64,000 nt of DNA from Rothia sp035916755 (lineage in GTDB: Bacteria; Actinomycetota; Actinomycetes; Actinomycetales; Micrococcaceae): NCBI RefSeq assembly GCF_035916755.1, contig NZ_JAYWIX010000002.1, forward strand, positions 1-64,000. The letters are read 5' to 3'. A model generated the notes under the pieces. That model searched no databases, was not told the origin of the DNA, and worked only from the letters and a program-made list of their open reading frames with translations. The stretch's first letter is position 1. Every line of letters begins with the position of its first letter. Made by a program: the position numbers and the translations under genes. Below, piece by piece: positions 45,185 to 53,892 of the stretch.

Positions 45185-45760
45185 ATGACTGAAGAGGTAA
45201 AAGACGAGCTAACGGCCCCCGTCGCTTCGAGCGCAGAAAGCTACGAACAGCCCGGCCTTGAGACTGCCGAGCAGGCCCCGGCGCCCGCCCCCGAACCTAC
45301 CCTGGGCGAGCCCACTCGCCGCCGCCGTACCAGCAAGGTCGACGCCGTCCTTGCCGCTGCCAAAGATGTTGCCCTCGCTGGCCTAGCCGATATCGCACCC
45401 GAAAACTCCATCGGCCCCGTCCACCACCTGCGCGGTGAAGAAGAGCGCCTGACCACCCACCTCTTTGAGTGCACCCTACCGGGCTACCGCGGCTGGTTCT
45501 GGTTTGCCACCCTCTCACGCGCTCCCCGCTCGAAGGTCGCAACCGTTTGCGAAATTGGCCTCCTGCCCGGCGATGACGCCCTGCTCGCCCCGGCCTGGGT
45601 ACCCTGGGCCGACCGCCTGCTCCCCGAAGACCAGGAAGCGCAAGACTACGACCACGAGGACGTAGATTACAGCGACGTTTCCTCAGAAAACGAGGACAGT
45701 ACTGAAGCTGCCGAAGAGAATTCCGCTGAAGATACCCAGGACGGTGCCAACGCTGAATGA
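45185..45760 (+). CDS. DUF3027 protein
   Basis: A 191-residue actinobacterial protein of unknown function. The family core is at about residues 75-145: HLFECTLPGYRGWFWFATLSRAPRSKVATV followed, in parts, by LLPGDDALLAPAWVPWADRL. A variable Pro/Ala-rich N-terminus and a strongly acidic C-terminus flank it. Its end overlaps the start of the MFS gene by 4 bp. Confidence 0.85.
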   Translation: MTEEVKDELTAPVASSAESYEQPGLETAEQAPAPAPEPTLGEPTRRRRTSKVDAVLAAAKDVALAGLADIAPENSIGPVHHLRGEEERLTTHLFECTLPGYRGWFWFATLSRAPRSKVATVCEIGLLPGDDALLAPAWVPWADRLLPEDQEAQDYDHEDVDYSDVSSENEDSTEAAEENSAEDTQDGANAE

Positions 45761-47127
45761 CCTCCACCCAGAGACGAGAACCTCAGCCCGTGAATGGGAG
45801 GAACAAAACCTTCCGCTCACTGTGGATTTTTAACTACCGTCTCTGGTTCATTGGTGCCCTTGTCTCTAACATCGGTACCTGGATGCAGCGCACCGCCCAG
45901 GACTGGCTGGTCTTCAACGACCTCTCAAGCCATGACTCTACCCAGATGGGCATCGTCATCGCTTTGCAGTTCGCCCCGCCCCTCTTCCTAGCCCCCTATG
46001 CCGGGGCGCTTGCCGATAGGGGCGATCGGCGAAAAATTCTCCTATGGACCCAGAGCACCATGGGTCTGCTGGCCCTTGGGCTAGGCCTCCTGGTGCTATC
46101 GGGCCATGTTGCTATCTGGCACGTCTACCTCTTCGCGCTTGCCCTGGGCATCGTCTCAGCCCTGGACTCCCCGGCGCGGTCAACTTTCGTCTCAGAGCTT
46201 GTCTCAGACGCAGACCTGCCTAATGCCGTAGCGCTCAACTCCATGTCGTTCAACGTCGCCCGCATGATTGGGCCGGCGGTTGCCGGCCTGCTGGTTGTTG
46301 CAGTGGGCACCGGGCCGGTCTTCCTGCTGAACACCCTGACCTTCATCGCCATGATCCTGGCAATCGCCGCTATCCGTGAGAATGAATTACGGCAGTTGCC
46401 GCGGTCGTCCGCCGCTCACAACCGGGTGAGGGACGGCCTTACTTACCTCAAACACCGCCCCGACATCATCGTGGTCATGGTGGCAGCCTTCCTGATTGGT
46501 ACTTTCGGCCTGAATACAGCCCTCAATATTGCTGCTATGGCCACCACCGAATTCGGTCAGGGCGCGGGCGAATTCGGGCTGCTGAACTCCGTTGTTGCCA
46601 TCGGCTCGGTGGCAGGTACCCTACTGGCAGCCCGAAGAGATACCCCACGCATGCGGTTCATGTTCGCCTCCTGCCTGGGTTTTGGCGTGGCAACCCTGCT
46701 AGCGGCGCTCGCCCCCAACCTCTGGCTGTTTGCCCTGGCCCTGATTCCACTCGGGCTCATGGCACTGACCATCATCACCTCAGCAAACGCCTATGTGCAG
46801 GTAACAACCGAGCCTGCCATGCGGGGGCGGGTTATGAGCGTGTATATGGCAGTTTTTATTGGGGGTACCCCTATCGGCTCGCCCCTGGTCGGGTTGGTTA
46901 ACGACGTCTTCGGTGCCCGCTGGGGTCTGGGTGTTGCCTCTGCCTCTGGCTTTTTGGCGGCCCTGATTGGGCTGATCTGGATCATGAAATATAAGCACCT
47001 GCACCTGCACTACGATAGGCAGGCCCGCACCCGCCTGGTGCTGCGTCCGCGCCCTGAAACTACCAAGGGTCCTGACCGGGAGCCGCCGCCGGTCACAGCA
47101 GCAATCGATCTGCAAGAACCCCGCTAG
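45757..47127 (+). CDS. MFS transporter, EntS-like exporter family
   Basis: A 456-residue protein with about 12 membrane helices and the signatures of the MFS_3/EntS group (WLVFNDLSS after NIGTWMQRTAQ, the loop ADRGDRRKILLW between helices 2 and 3, and SPARSTFVSELV). Members export enterobactin or macrolides. A siderophore link to the catechol operon 8 kb away is possible but unproven. The tail of about 60 residues is basic and Pro-rich. Confidence 0.82.
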   Translation: MTSTQRREPQPVNGRNKTFRSLWIFNYRLWFIGALVSNIGTWMQRTAQDWLVFNDLSSHDSTQMGIVIALQFAPPLFLAPYAGALADRGDRRKILLWTQSTMGLLALGLGLLVLSGHVAIWHVYLFALALGIVSALDSPARSTFVSELVSDADLPNAVALNSMSFNVARMIGPAVAGLLVVAVGTGPVFLLNTLTFIAMILAIAAIRENELRQLPRSSAAHNRVRDGLTYLKHRPDIIVVMVAAFLIGTFGLNTALNIAAMATTEFGQGAGEFGLLNSVVAIGSVAGTLLAARRDTPRMRFMFASCLGFGVATLLAALAPNLWLFALALIPLGLMALTIITSANAYVQVTTEPAMRGRVMSVYMAVFIGGTPIGSPLVGLVNDVFGARWGLGVASASGFLAALIGLIWIMKYKHLHLHYDRQARTRLVLRPRPETTKGPDREPPPVTAAIDLQEPR

Positions 47128-47140
47128 AGTTTAAGAAAAG

Positions 47141-47199
47141 AAGGACGCCGCCTCCCGCCTTCCTGCCCGGTGGCAGGTTAGCGGGAGAGCGGCGTCCTT
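47141..47199. terminator. Bidirectional terminator between the MFS gene and serC
   Basis: An outer stem (AAGGACGCCGC and GCGGCGTCCTT), a second stem (TCCCGC and GCGGGA) and an inner hairpin (CCTGCC and GGCAGG) make one long hairpin between two convergent genes. Confidence 0.85.
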
Positions 47200-47218
47200 A
47201 TCTTTGCCTGGCTAAAAA

Positions 47219-48343
47219 CTACTTGAGCTTTTCGACCACGTAGTCGATGCAGGCGAGTAGAGCCGAGACGTCCTCGGGGTCGATAGCGGTGAAGGTGGCA
47301 ATACGCAGCTGGTTGCGGCCCAGCTTGCGGTAGGGCTCGGTGTCCACGATGCCGTTGGCGCGCAGGGCCTTAGCAATAGCAGCGGCATCGATGCTCTCAT
47401 CAAAATCAACGGTAGCGATGACGTTAGAACGCTCAGCCGGGTTAGCCACAAAGGGGGTGGCATAGTCGCTGGCCTCAGCCCAGGCGTAGACGCGCCCGGC
47501 AGAATCAGCGGTACGGGCTGCTGCAAAAGCCAGGCCGCCCTGCTCATTCATCCACTTGATCTGCTCATTGAGCATAATCATGGTAGCCAGAGCTGGGGTG
47601 TTGTAGGTCTGATTGAGGCGGGAATTGCTAATAGCAGTAACCAGGTTCAGGGAATCGGGGATCCATCGGTCAGAAGCGGAGATACGCTCGGCGCGCTCAA
47701 TCGCTGCCGGCGACCAGAGCCCTAGCCAGAGGCCGCCATCGGAGGCGAAGTTCTTCTGGGGTGAGAAGTAGTAGACGTCGGACTCGGCCACATTGACATC
47801 GAGGCCACCAGCTGCGCTGGTAGCGTCAATCAGAACGAGGGCATCGTCGGCGATACCTTCGGGGCGGACGACGGGGGCGAACACACCGGTTGAGGTTTCA
47901 TTGTGGGGCCAGGCGTAAACGTCTACGCCCTCTTCAGCACGGGCTTCGGGGCGGGTGCCAGCTTCAGAAGAAATAACGGTGGAGTCGGCCAGGAAAGGGG
48001 CGGCCTTAGTTGCTGAAGCAAACTTAGAGCCAAACTCGCCGAAGGTTAGGTGCTGGGCCTTGTTCTCGACCAGGCCGAAGGTAGCGGCGTCCCAGAAAGC
48101 GGTGGCGCCGCCGTTGCCCAAAATGACCTCGTGACCATCGGGTGCTGAGTAGAAAGCGCGCAGGCCCTCGCGAATCTCACCGACCAGGTTCTTGACCGGC
48201 GCCTGGCGGTGGGAGGTACCTAGCAGTGTAGTGGCAGCTGCTGAAACAGCGGCAACCTGCTCGGGGCGTACCTTAGAGGGGCCAGCACCGAAGCGACCGT
48301 CGGCAGGTAGTATCTCGGTGGGAATCACGGGAAAAGTGGTCAC
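47219..48343 (-). CDS. serC: Phosphoserine aminotransferase
   Basis: PLP enzyme that makes O-phosphoserine from 3-phosphohydroxypyruvate for serine synthesis. The 374-residue protein is typical of the actinobacterial form (PADGRFGAGPSKVRPEQV at the start, TSHRQAPVKNLV, and FSPQKNFAS with the PLP-binding lysine). The GTG at 48341-48343 follows AGGAG with 7-base spacing, which decides the start; the frame continues upstream for 109 codons through a non-coding region. Confidence 0.94.
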   Translation of the reverse strand: MTTFPVIPTEILPADGRFGAGPSKVRPEQVAAVSAAATTLLGTSHRQAPVKNLVGEIREGLRAFYSAPDGHEVILGNGGATAFWDAATFGLVENKAQHLTFGEFGSKFASATKAAPFLADSTVISSEAGTRPEARAEEGVDVYAWPHNETSTGVFAPVVRPEGIADDALVLIDATSAAGGLDVNVAESDVYYFSPQKNFASDGGLWLGLWSPAAIERAERISASDRWIPDSLNLVTAISNSRLNQTYNTPALATMIMLNEQIKWMNEQGGLAFAAARTADSAGRVYAWAEASDYATPFVANPAERSNVIATVDFDESIDAAAIAKALRANGIVDTEPYRKLGRNQLRIATFTAIDPEDVSALLACIDYVVEKLK

Positions 48344-48676
48344 TGAATATCTCCTAGACATGAGCAGCACATGTGCCGGGGCGGCTATGCGTTGATGTGA
48401 GGGAGGGGGGGGCCGCCGGCATCCTGCTGTTTCTATTGTGCAACCTGCGCGGGTCCCGCGGCCCTCAAGCACCCCGCACCAACCCAAAATATGGGGAATA
48501 AATTTATATAGTGAGATGGTTTCGGGGTGTAGTAGCTGAGGCGCGGGCGCAACAATTTCAGCTCTTGAAGAGAGTAAACGTTTCCCTGACCTAGTAGCGC
48601 ATACAATTAAGGGCAAAACCACTGCACCTAATAACCCGCGCACCGTGCGGGCTGGCCCAAGGAGATTCAAGAAGGC
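48344..48676. promoter_or_regulatory. Divergent promoter region of serC and dtxR
   Basis: This 333-bp gap between divergent genes holds no gene. On the plus side TACAAT at 48602-48607 is a probable -10 for dtxR, and AAGGAG lies before the ATG. A G-rich run (GGAGGGGGGGGCC) lies near 48410. AT-rich sequence around 48500-48520 may hold the serC promoter. Confidence 0.45.
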
Positions 48677-49369
48677 ATGACTGACCTCATTGATACCACT
48701 GAAATGTATCTACGCACCGTGCTAGAGCTTGAGGAAGAGGGCATCACTCCCATGCGTGCCCGCATCGCAGAGCGCCTAGAGCACTCCGGCCCCACCGTTT
48801 CTCAGACCGTTGCTCGCATGGAGCGACACGGCCTGCTGACCGTTGCAAGCGACCGCTCCCTTCAGCTCACCGAAGAGGGGCGCCAGAAGGCAGTGGAGGT
48901 GATGCGCAAGCATCGTCTAGCTGAGCGCCTGCTCGCTGACGTGATTGGTCTTGATCTGGAATACATCCACGAAGAGGCCTGCCGCTGGGAACACGTCATG
49001 AGTGAACGCGTGGAGCGCCGCCTGCTGGAACTGCTCAACGAACCCAAGTTCTCCCCCTACGGCAACGCGATTCCTGGCCTGGAGGAGCTGGGCGCTGAGA
49101 GCGAAGAGAATGACGACCGCACCGTTACCATGTCGATTGCGGGCCGCGACTCGTCTGAAGATGACCGCTTTACCGTGTCTCGCCTGCCCGAGTTCATTCA
49201 GACCGATGTGCAGTTGCTGAAGCGTTTGGGTGATGCAGGCATCGTCTACGGCGCAACGGTGTCGATTCTGGGTAATAAGGACGGCTCCGTGCTGGTTCAC
49301 GCGGACGGCGAGGACGAATCACTCACTCTTAGCGCCGAAGTAGCAGAAGCGATTATCGTCAAAAGATAA
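48677..49369 (+). CDS. dtxR: DtxR/IdeR-family iron-dependent repressor
   Basis: A 230-residue Fe2+-activated repressor. The metal ligands of diphtheria DtxR are conserved at identical numbers: Met10, His79, His98, Cys102, Glu105 and His106. The helix-turn-helix is at about residues 27-50 (ARIAERLEHSGPTVSQTVARMERHG), and a C-terminal SH3-like domain is present (about 150-230). It is the likely regulator of the catechol operon at 36.8 kb. The segment around residues 135-150 is acidic and longer than usual. Confidence 0.92.
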   Translation: MTDLIDTTEMYLRTVLELEEEGITPMRARIAERLEHSGPTVSQTVARMERHGLLTVASDRSLQLTEEGRQKAVEVMRKHRLAERLLADVIGLDLEYIHEEACRWEHVMSERVERRLLELLNEPKFSPYGNAIPGLEELGAESEENDDRTVTMSIAGRDSSEDDRFTVSRLPEFIQTDVQLLKRLGDAGIVYGATVSILGNKDGSVLVHADGEDESLTLSAEVAEAIIVKR

Positions 49370-49372
49370 CAG

Positions 49373-49426
49373 TTTGATAACGAAAAGGGTGCCTGCCTGG
49401 TTGGTGGGCGCCTTTTTGTTATCAAA
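49373..49426 (+). terminator. dtxR terminator
   Basis: TTTGATAACGAAAAGG (49373-49388) pairs with a complementary 3' arm ending TTATCAAA, with a GC-rich upper stem and a T5 run inside the 3' arm. After this, 49427-49720 shows no recognisable gene or site. Confidence 0.75.
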
Positions 49427-49724
49427 TTGTGATGTTTTGGGGATGAAAAGGTGTTTTTAGTGTTACGTAAGGTGCTGATGGGGGCTGTGTGAGAGGTTGT
49501 GGAGTGGAGGTAGGGAGGGTGTGGGGCCTTAAGTGGTCGGCTTCTCAGTTAAATTAAGACTGGCAAAACCCTGATAGGAGGCTGGTGGGAGGGTGTTGCG
49601 AGACTGCTTTAAAAGTCTTTTATTTCCCCTTGTCAAAACTAACTCTATGCGCCCCATAAGCCCCAGCTGGGTGCATCCTGAAAGCCAAAAAATCAATCAC
49701 CCTGCTTTGCATTTCGGGGGTCTT

Positions 49725-49775
49725 GTAACAAAACCGTGACCAAAGCGTGACAAACCAGCCCAGGCTGTGTAATGT
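49725..49775 (+). promoter_or_regulatory. Three MtrA-like boxes overlapping the promoter of the NlpC/P60 gene
   Basis: GTAAC (49725), GTGAC (49736) and GTGAC (49747) are spaced exactly 11 bp apart, the arrangement I recall for MtrA sites (direct repeats of RTAAC). The third box forms GTGACA, which with TAATGT (49770-49775) makes a promoter with 17-bp spacing. The transcript would start about 40 bases before the c-di-AMP riboswitch. Confidence 0.65.
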
Positions 49776-49814
49776 TCTATTTCGTGCTCATCACTGGTCG
49801 GATTAGCACCCTAC

Positions 49815-49997
49815 GAACAGCACCGCCTAGTTCTGCCACTGTTCACAGGAAAACAAACAAAATAACATCACGGCAGAAGCGGGGGACCCACCTTTCGGGA
49901 TCTCCACCGAGAACCCTAGGGGTTAAGTCGCAGATTCTGCGGCCGAGCGAACTTCATGCTCGAACCCGACAGCTCACCTCGTTCGGCAATGGAGGAA
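49815..49997 (+). ncRNA. c-di-AMP riboswitch (ydaO-yuaA type)
   Basis: The leader before the cell-wall hydrolase carries the ydaO hallmarks: CGGGGGACCCACC near 49880, AGGGGTTAAGTCGC near 49918, and the 3' block GCTCGAACCCGACAGC then CACCTCG...GGCAATGGAGG ending at the ribosome site. This class of RNA binds c-di-AMP and turns off cell-wall hydrolase or potassium uptake genes. The 5' border is approximate. Confidence 0.88.
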
Positions 49998-50003
49998 AAC
50001 AAA

Positions 50004-50618
50004 ATGGCTAAGTCAACCATCGTACGCACCGCAGGTATCGTTGTAGCATCAGGCGCCATGCTCGCCGCAACCGTTGCACCCGCAAACGCATTCGCAGTAG
50101 CTGAAGTATCAGCACCCGCCCACTCAGCACCTGCACTGGCTTCACACTCTTACAACTACAACACCTGGGGCTACGAGGCTACCTCAACTACCACCGTTGA
50201 GACCACCTCAACCGTTACCGCCCAGGCAACCACCACCACCGAGGTTTCCAGCAACGTTGACCTGTCAACCGCTCGCGAAACCGTCCTGGCAGCTGCCTAC
50301 GACGGCATCGGCGGCTCCTACGTTTGGGGCGGCAAGACCTACAAGGCATGGGACTGCTCAGGCTTCGTCTCCTACGTTTACGCACAGGCTGGCATCAACC
50401 TGACCGCCTACACCTACACCATGGCAACCGAGCTGACCCCCACTTCAAACCCCCAGCCCGGTGACATCGTCTTCACTAACGGCTACGCACACGTAGGCAT
50501 CTACGTTGGCGACGGCCAGATGATTTCAGCTCTCAACCCCTCACAGGGTACCCAGCTGACCGCTGTTGACGGTGGCGGCTTCATGCCCGTCGACGGTTAC
50601 TACACCGCTGGCATCTAA
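50004..50618 (+). CDS. Secreted NlpC/P60 peptidoglycan hydrolase
   Basis: A 204-residue endopeptidase cutting stem-peptide bonds in the cell wall. A Sec signal peptide (about residues 1-31, cleavage after PANA) is followed by a Ser/Thr-rich stalk (about 45-90) and the NlpC/P60 domain (about 92-204) with the catalytic Cys in WDCSGFVSYVY and His in YAHVGIYVGDG. GGAGG lies 8 bases before the ATG; an upstream in-frame extension falls in the riboswitch. Expression is expected to depend on c-di-AMP and perhaps MtrA. Confidence 0.93.
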   Translation: MAKSTIVRTAGIVVASGAMLAATVAPANAFAVAEVSAPAHSAPALASHSYNYNTWGYEATSTTTVETTSTVTAQATTTTEVSSNVDLSTARETVLAAAYDGIGGSYVWGGKTYKAWDCSGFVSYVYAQAGINLTAYTYTMATELTPTSNPQPGDIVFTNGYAHVGIYVGDGQMISALNPSQGTQLTAVDGGGFMPVDGYYTAGI

Positions 50619-50766
50619 GACTTCTCACACGGTACGGGGTAGATAACACTCTGCCCCAGCCGGTGACGTTTATTCAGTAGCTGGTCACTTTCCTACTGAA
50701 AAACGAACACAAGAATTCCTACCACACATCACACGGTATGGATCCCCCGCAAACATAGGTTTGCAT

Positions 50767-50801
50767 ATGCGCACCAGACGACCAGCTGGGGCGCATTTTT
50801 T
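50767..50801 (+). terminator. Terminator after the NlpC/P60 gene
   Basis: ATGCGC (50767-50772) pairs with GCGCAT (50791-50796), with further CCAG/CTGG pairing inside, followed by TTTTTT. The 148 bases before it, from the gene end, show no other feature. Confidence 0.75.
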
Positions 50802-50848
50802 ATACCCACTTTTCGACTCTGACAGAAGGCACAGCTAGGATTGGAACT

Positions 50849-51088
50849 ATGTCGCAGAAGTTAAACAGCCCCCAACTCGAAAGCCCAGCCGGTTCATCCG
50901 ACCAAGAATTCACCTACATGGCCATCGGAATGGTAGCCGGCGCCGTACCCGGCATCGTCCTCGGCCTCATCATCGCCATCTTCGTCGGGCACGCAGCCAT
51001 GTGGGTCTCCATCACCGGCGGCATCGGCATCGTCCTCGGCCTAGTTATCGCCCACCTGATCTACCGTAAAAAGAATCCCCGCCCCTAA
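50849..51088 (+). CDS. Small two-helix membrane protein, Gly-rich
   Basis: A 79-residue protein with two membrane helices (about residues 24-48 and 52-70) rich in Gly and Ile (GMVAGAVPGIVLGLI, GGIGIVLGLVIAHLIY) and a basic end. Not recognised. It stands alone between two terminators. Confidence 0.65.
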   Translation: MSQKLNSPQLESPAGSSDQEFTYMAIGMVAGAVPGIVLGLIIAIFVGHAAMWVSITGGIGIVLGLVIAHLIYRKKNPRP

Positions 51089-51099
51089 AGAGGGCACAA

Positions 51100-51148
51100 A
51101 AAGGGAGGGTATGCCGGCGCTTGGCGCAATATGGCATACCCTCCCTTT
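51100..51148. terminator. Bidirectional terminator between the small membrane gene and tRNA-Arg
   Basis: A perfect 16-bp stem (AAAGGGAGGGTATGCC at 51100-51115 with 51133-51148), T-rich outside on the plus strand and on the minus strand, serving both convergent transcripts. Confidence 0.85.
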
Positions 51149-51155
51149 CTTTGTG

Positions 51156-51228
51156 TGCCCCCGAGACGATTCGAACGTCCGACACCCGCTTTAGGAGAGC
51201 GGTGCTCTATCCCCTGAGCTACGAGGGC
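51156..51228 (-). tRNA. tRNA-Arg(CCU)
   Basis: The minus strand folds as a complete cloverleaf of 73 bases: acceptor GCCCTCG with CGGGGGC, D-arm with AGCTCAGGGGATAGAGC, anticodon stem CCGCT/AGCGG with loop CTCCTAA giving anticodon CCU, and T-arm TTCGAATC. The discriminator base is A and CCA is not encoded. It reads the rare AGG codon. Confidence 0.93.
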
Positions 51229-51412
51229 GCAACCCTACCATTTTACACCAAAACTTAGGTTCCCCCTGAAAAGTGCACATGCCTGTCACTTTTGCACAGG
51301 CACGTACACTTTTTGTGGCGGAGGGGCCAGAGCTTGAGTGGGTGGGGAGAACCCGGGGGATGGGCAGACGCGGACGGGTGGACCTAGGCTGGCAGGGCGC
51401 AGACTGGGTGGC

Positions 51413-52120
51413 CTACTGCCCGGGGAGCTCTCCGCGGGCGAAGGCATCGACTTTTTGTTTGACCAGGCGCAGGGCTAGGTAACCTAACTGCACTAGGCAA
51501 AGGATAAAGAGGGCCCAGCGGCTTGTCATGAGCAGGGAAGCCACAGCTGTGGTGCCGCCCAAGGGGTTGGCCAGGGCTGAATCAATGGCAAAACCACCGG
51601 CTGCGAAAACAAAAGCGTAGGCAAGTGGCAGGGTTAGCATGAGCCTGCCCCAGAGTAGTTCAAAGTCTGAGGCCCGCACCATGTTCCACCAGGTGAAGGC
51701 GAAGATCAGGGGCAGGATAAGCCCGGTGGAGCGGTGCAATACCTGATAGGCCTGGAGCCCTTCAACTCCGAGGCCGGCTGCTACTGCCTGGAGGTGCTGG
51801 GCGTCGAAGCGCAGCATGAGTTCTGGGGCGGTGGCCCCGGCTGCTGCTGAGACCCCAGGTAGCAGCATGAGGTAGTAGTAGAGCAAGAAGAGGACTGTTA
51901 CCACAAAGGCAACGCCTAGGAAAATATAGGAGCCTCCGCCTTTTTCTGGTTGGGCAGCTAGTTCTGCCCGGCTGTAGTCGGTGACTAAGCGCGGGCCAGC
52001 TTCCTGCTGGCGAGCGCGGGCGGATACCTGCCTCGCCTGGGAGGGAGATGAAGACTCCGGCGGGGGAGCCTGCGTCTTGGAGCCGTAGAGACGTTTTTTC
52101 TGACCTTTTGAAAGACCCAT
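51413..52120 (-). CDS. Four-helix membrane protein of unknown function
   Basis: A 235-residue protein. A basic, Pro/Ser/Gln-rich cytosolic N-terminus (about residues 1-60) is followed by about four membrane segments (around 66-88, 125-145, 158-180, 190-215) and a basic tail. Not recognised. It lies downstream of the ABC exporter pair with 101 bp between, so it may be in the same transcript. Confidence 0.65.
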   Translation of the reverse strand: MGLSKGQKKRLYGSKTQAPPPESSSPSQARQVSARARQQEAGPRLVTDYSRAELAAQPEKGGGSYIFLGVAFVVTVLFLLYYYLMLLPGVSAAAGATAPELMLRFDAQHLQAVAAGLGVEGLQAYQVLHRSTGLILPLIFAFTWWNMVRASDFELLWGRLMLTLPLAYAFVFAAGGFAIDSALANPLGGTTAVASLLMTSRWALFILCLVQLGYLALRLVKQKVDAFARGELPGQ

Positions 52121-52221
52121 ACTGTCTATTATTGCCTAGATGGGCTGACGGTACCTGGGTAGGCGTACGGGCCAAACCGGGAAGGGAGGGGTTTTCGCAA
52201 GCAGGGCAGGGCCGCGAAGGC

Positions 52222-53892
52222 CTAGGCCAGGGCCTTAACCTGGCCCTGATCAAAGGTGTAGATGGCGTCTGCTTCTGGTAGGTGTTCGGTGCGGTGGGAA
52301 ATTTCGATGATGGTAACCTGCCCCTGTAGCTGGCTCAGGTTCTTACGGATCTGGGTTTCGAGCTGGCTGTTGAGGCTGGCTGTGAATTCGTCCAGTATGA
52401 GGATTCGGGGCTGGGCGACCAGAGCCCGGGCTAGGGCTAGGCGCTGGATTTGGCCGCCGGAGAGCTGGGTGCCGCTGTTGCCGATGGGGGTGGTAAGGCC
52501 CTGGGGTAGGGCGCGGATTTCATCGGCCAGGCAGGCGGTGGTAAGGGCCTGCCAGAGTTGGTCATCGCTGGCCTGGGGGGCCCCGAGGCGGAGGTTATCG
52601 GCTAGGGTTCCATCGAGCATGTAACTGGTTTGGGGCACTAAGGCGGCCTGGGCTTGGAGGGAGTGGCTGGTGTAGTCGCTGATGGGGGTTCCATCGACCC
52701 TAATCTGGCCGTCGGCTAGATCATCGAAGCGTAGCAGTAGTTGGGTGGCTGTGCTCTTGCCAGAGCCTGATGGGCCGATGAGTACGGTGTGCTGGCCTGC
52801 TGGGGCGGTGAAGCTGGCGGAGCAGAGGGCAGGGGGAGCGCCGGGGGCTGCTGTGGGGTAGTGGTAGGTGACCTTGTCCCAGCTGATCTGCGGCGCCTGG
52901 GTGAGGGTTAGCTGGCGGCTTCCTTCGGTGATGGGGTTGGGGCTGGTGGAGAGTTGCCAGAGTCTGCGGGCAGCTGAGAGGGAGTAGTCCAGGTAGCTGA
53001 CGGCGTTTTCGATACCGCGGGGGGCTTCAAAGAGGCGGAGGGCTCCCAGGGCTAGGGCAAGTGACCAGGTTAGGGGTAAATCTAGGTGGACGGCGGTGAG
53101 GATGACGCTGGCCAGGGTGATGAGGCTGAGCAGGAGGTTGGCGGCCCGGCGTCCGCCTTTGATACGGGCCGGGACCAGGGAGGTGAGACGGACATGCTGC
53201 CCCAGGGCGGCGGCCCCAGCTAGCCGGTCTGCCTGCCTGCCGTAGGTGAGGGTTTCGCGGGTGCCGTGGAGGGTATCTGAGAGGTGGGCTGCGAGGACGG
53301 TGCGGGCAGCCAGGATAGCTTCGGTGGAGGTTATAGATTTTTTAAAGCCGAGGAGGGGGATCACCAGCATGGAGATCAGAATACAGAGGGTAGGCACCAG
53401 GGTCAGTTCAGGCCCGAAGGCTGCCCCTGCGCTTCCCAGGGCCAGGGCTGGGACAAGCAGGGCGGAGATGAGAGGGGCTAGGGTGTGGGCATAGACGACC
53501 TCGATGCGGTCAATGTCGCGGGTGAGGTTGGTCAGCAGGGAACTACTGTGCTGGCCGAGGGTAATGCCGGGGGCCTTGGGCCAGGTTTGGGCGAAGGCAT
53601 GGCCTCGTAGCACCTCTAGGGATTTGAAGGCAACGTAGTGGCCGGTGAACTGTTCGAGGTAGTGGGTGAGGGCCCTGGCGAGGGCTAGTAGGACGATTAG
53701 GCCCAGGAGCCAGGGCTTGAAATGCCCGGTGAGGGCTCCGGCGAGGGTGTAGCCTGCCAGGGCGAAGAGGGCAATATCCAGACTTTGGGTGAGCACCCGG
53801 AAGAGGACGGAGGCCAGGAGGGGAGCGTGGACTGGGCGGGTGATTCCTGCCATCCAGCGAATTAGGGCCGGGGTGGAGATGTTCTTAGCCAC
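52222..53892 (-). CDS. ABC exporter half-transporter, CydC-like
   Basis: A 556-residue type IV ABC exporter chain: about six membrane helices (residues 1-300) and an ATPase (about 335-556) with Walker A IGPSGSGKST, signature QLSGGQIQRLALARAL and Walker B ILILDEFTASLN. In the last the glutamate after the Asp is present, but the usual Pro-Thr is Phe-Thr. The start overlaps the upstream half-transporter by 8 bp. The closest pattern is CydC, which with CydD exports cysteine and glutathione to support cytochrome bd; cydAB is not nearby, so the substrate stays open. Confidence 0.75.
   Translation of the reverse strand: MAKNISTPALIRWMAGITRPVHAPLLASVLFRVLTQSLDIALFALAGYTLAGALTGHFKPWLLGLIVLLALARALTHYLEQFTGHYVAFKSLEVLRGHAFAQTWPKAPGITLGQHSSSLLTNLTRDIDRIEVVYAHTLAPLISALLVPALALGSAGAAFGPELTLVPTLCILISMLVIPLLGFKKSITSTEAILAARTVLAAHLSDTLHGTRETLTYGRQADRLAGAAALGQHVRLTSLVPARIKGGRRAANLLLSLITLASVILTAVHLDLPLTWSLALALGALRLFEAPRGIENAVSYLDYSLSAARRLWQLSTSPNPITEGSRQLTLTQAPQISWDKVTYHYPTAAPGAPPALCSASFTAPAGQHTVLIGPSGSGKSTATQLLLRFDDLADGQIRVDGTPISDYTSHSLQAQAALVPQTSYMLDGTLADNLRLGAPQASDDQLWQALTTACLADEIRALPQGLTTPIGNSGTQLSGGQIQRLALARALVAQPRILILDEFTASLNSQLETQIRKNLSQLQGQVTIIEISHRTEHLPEADAIYTFDQGQVKALA

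Noticed and set aside
48344..48670. N-terminal extension of SerC by about 109 residues
   Set aside because: It lies in the divergent promoter region; the GTG at 48343 has a strong AGGAG site and gives the normal family length.
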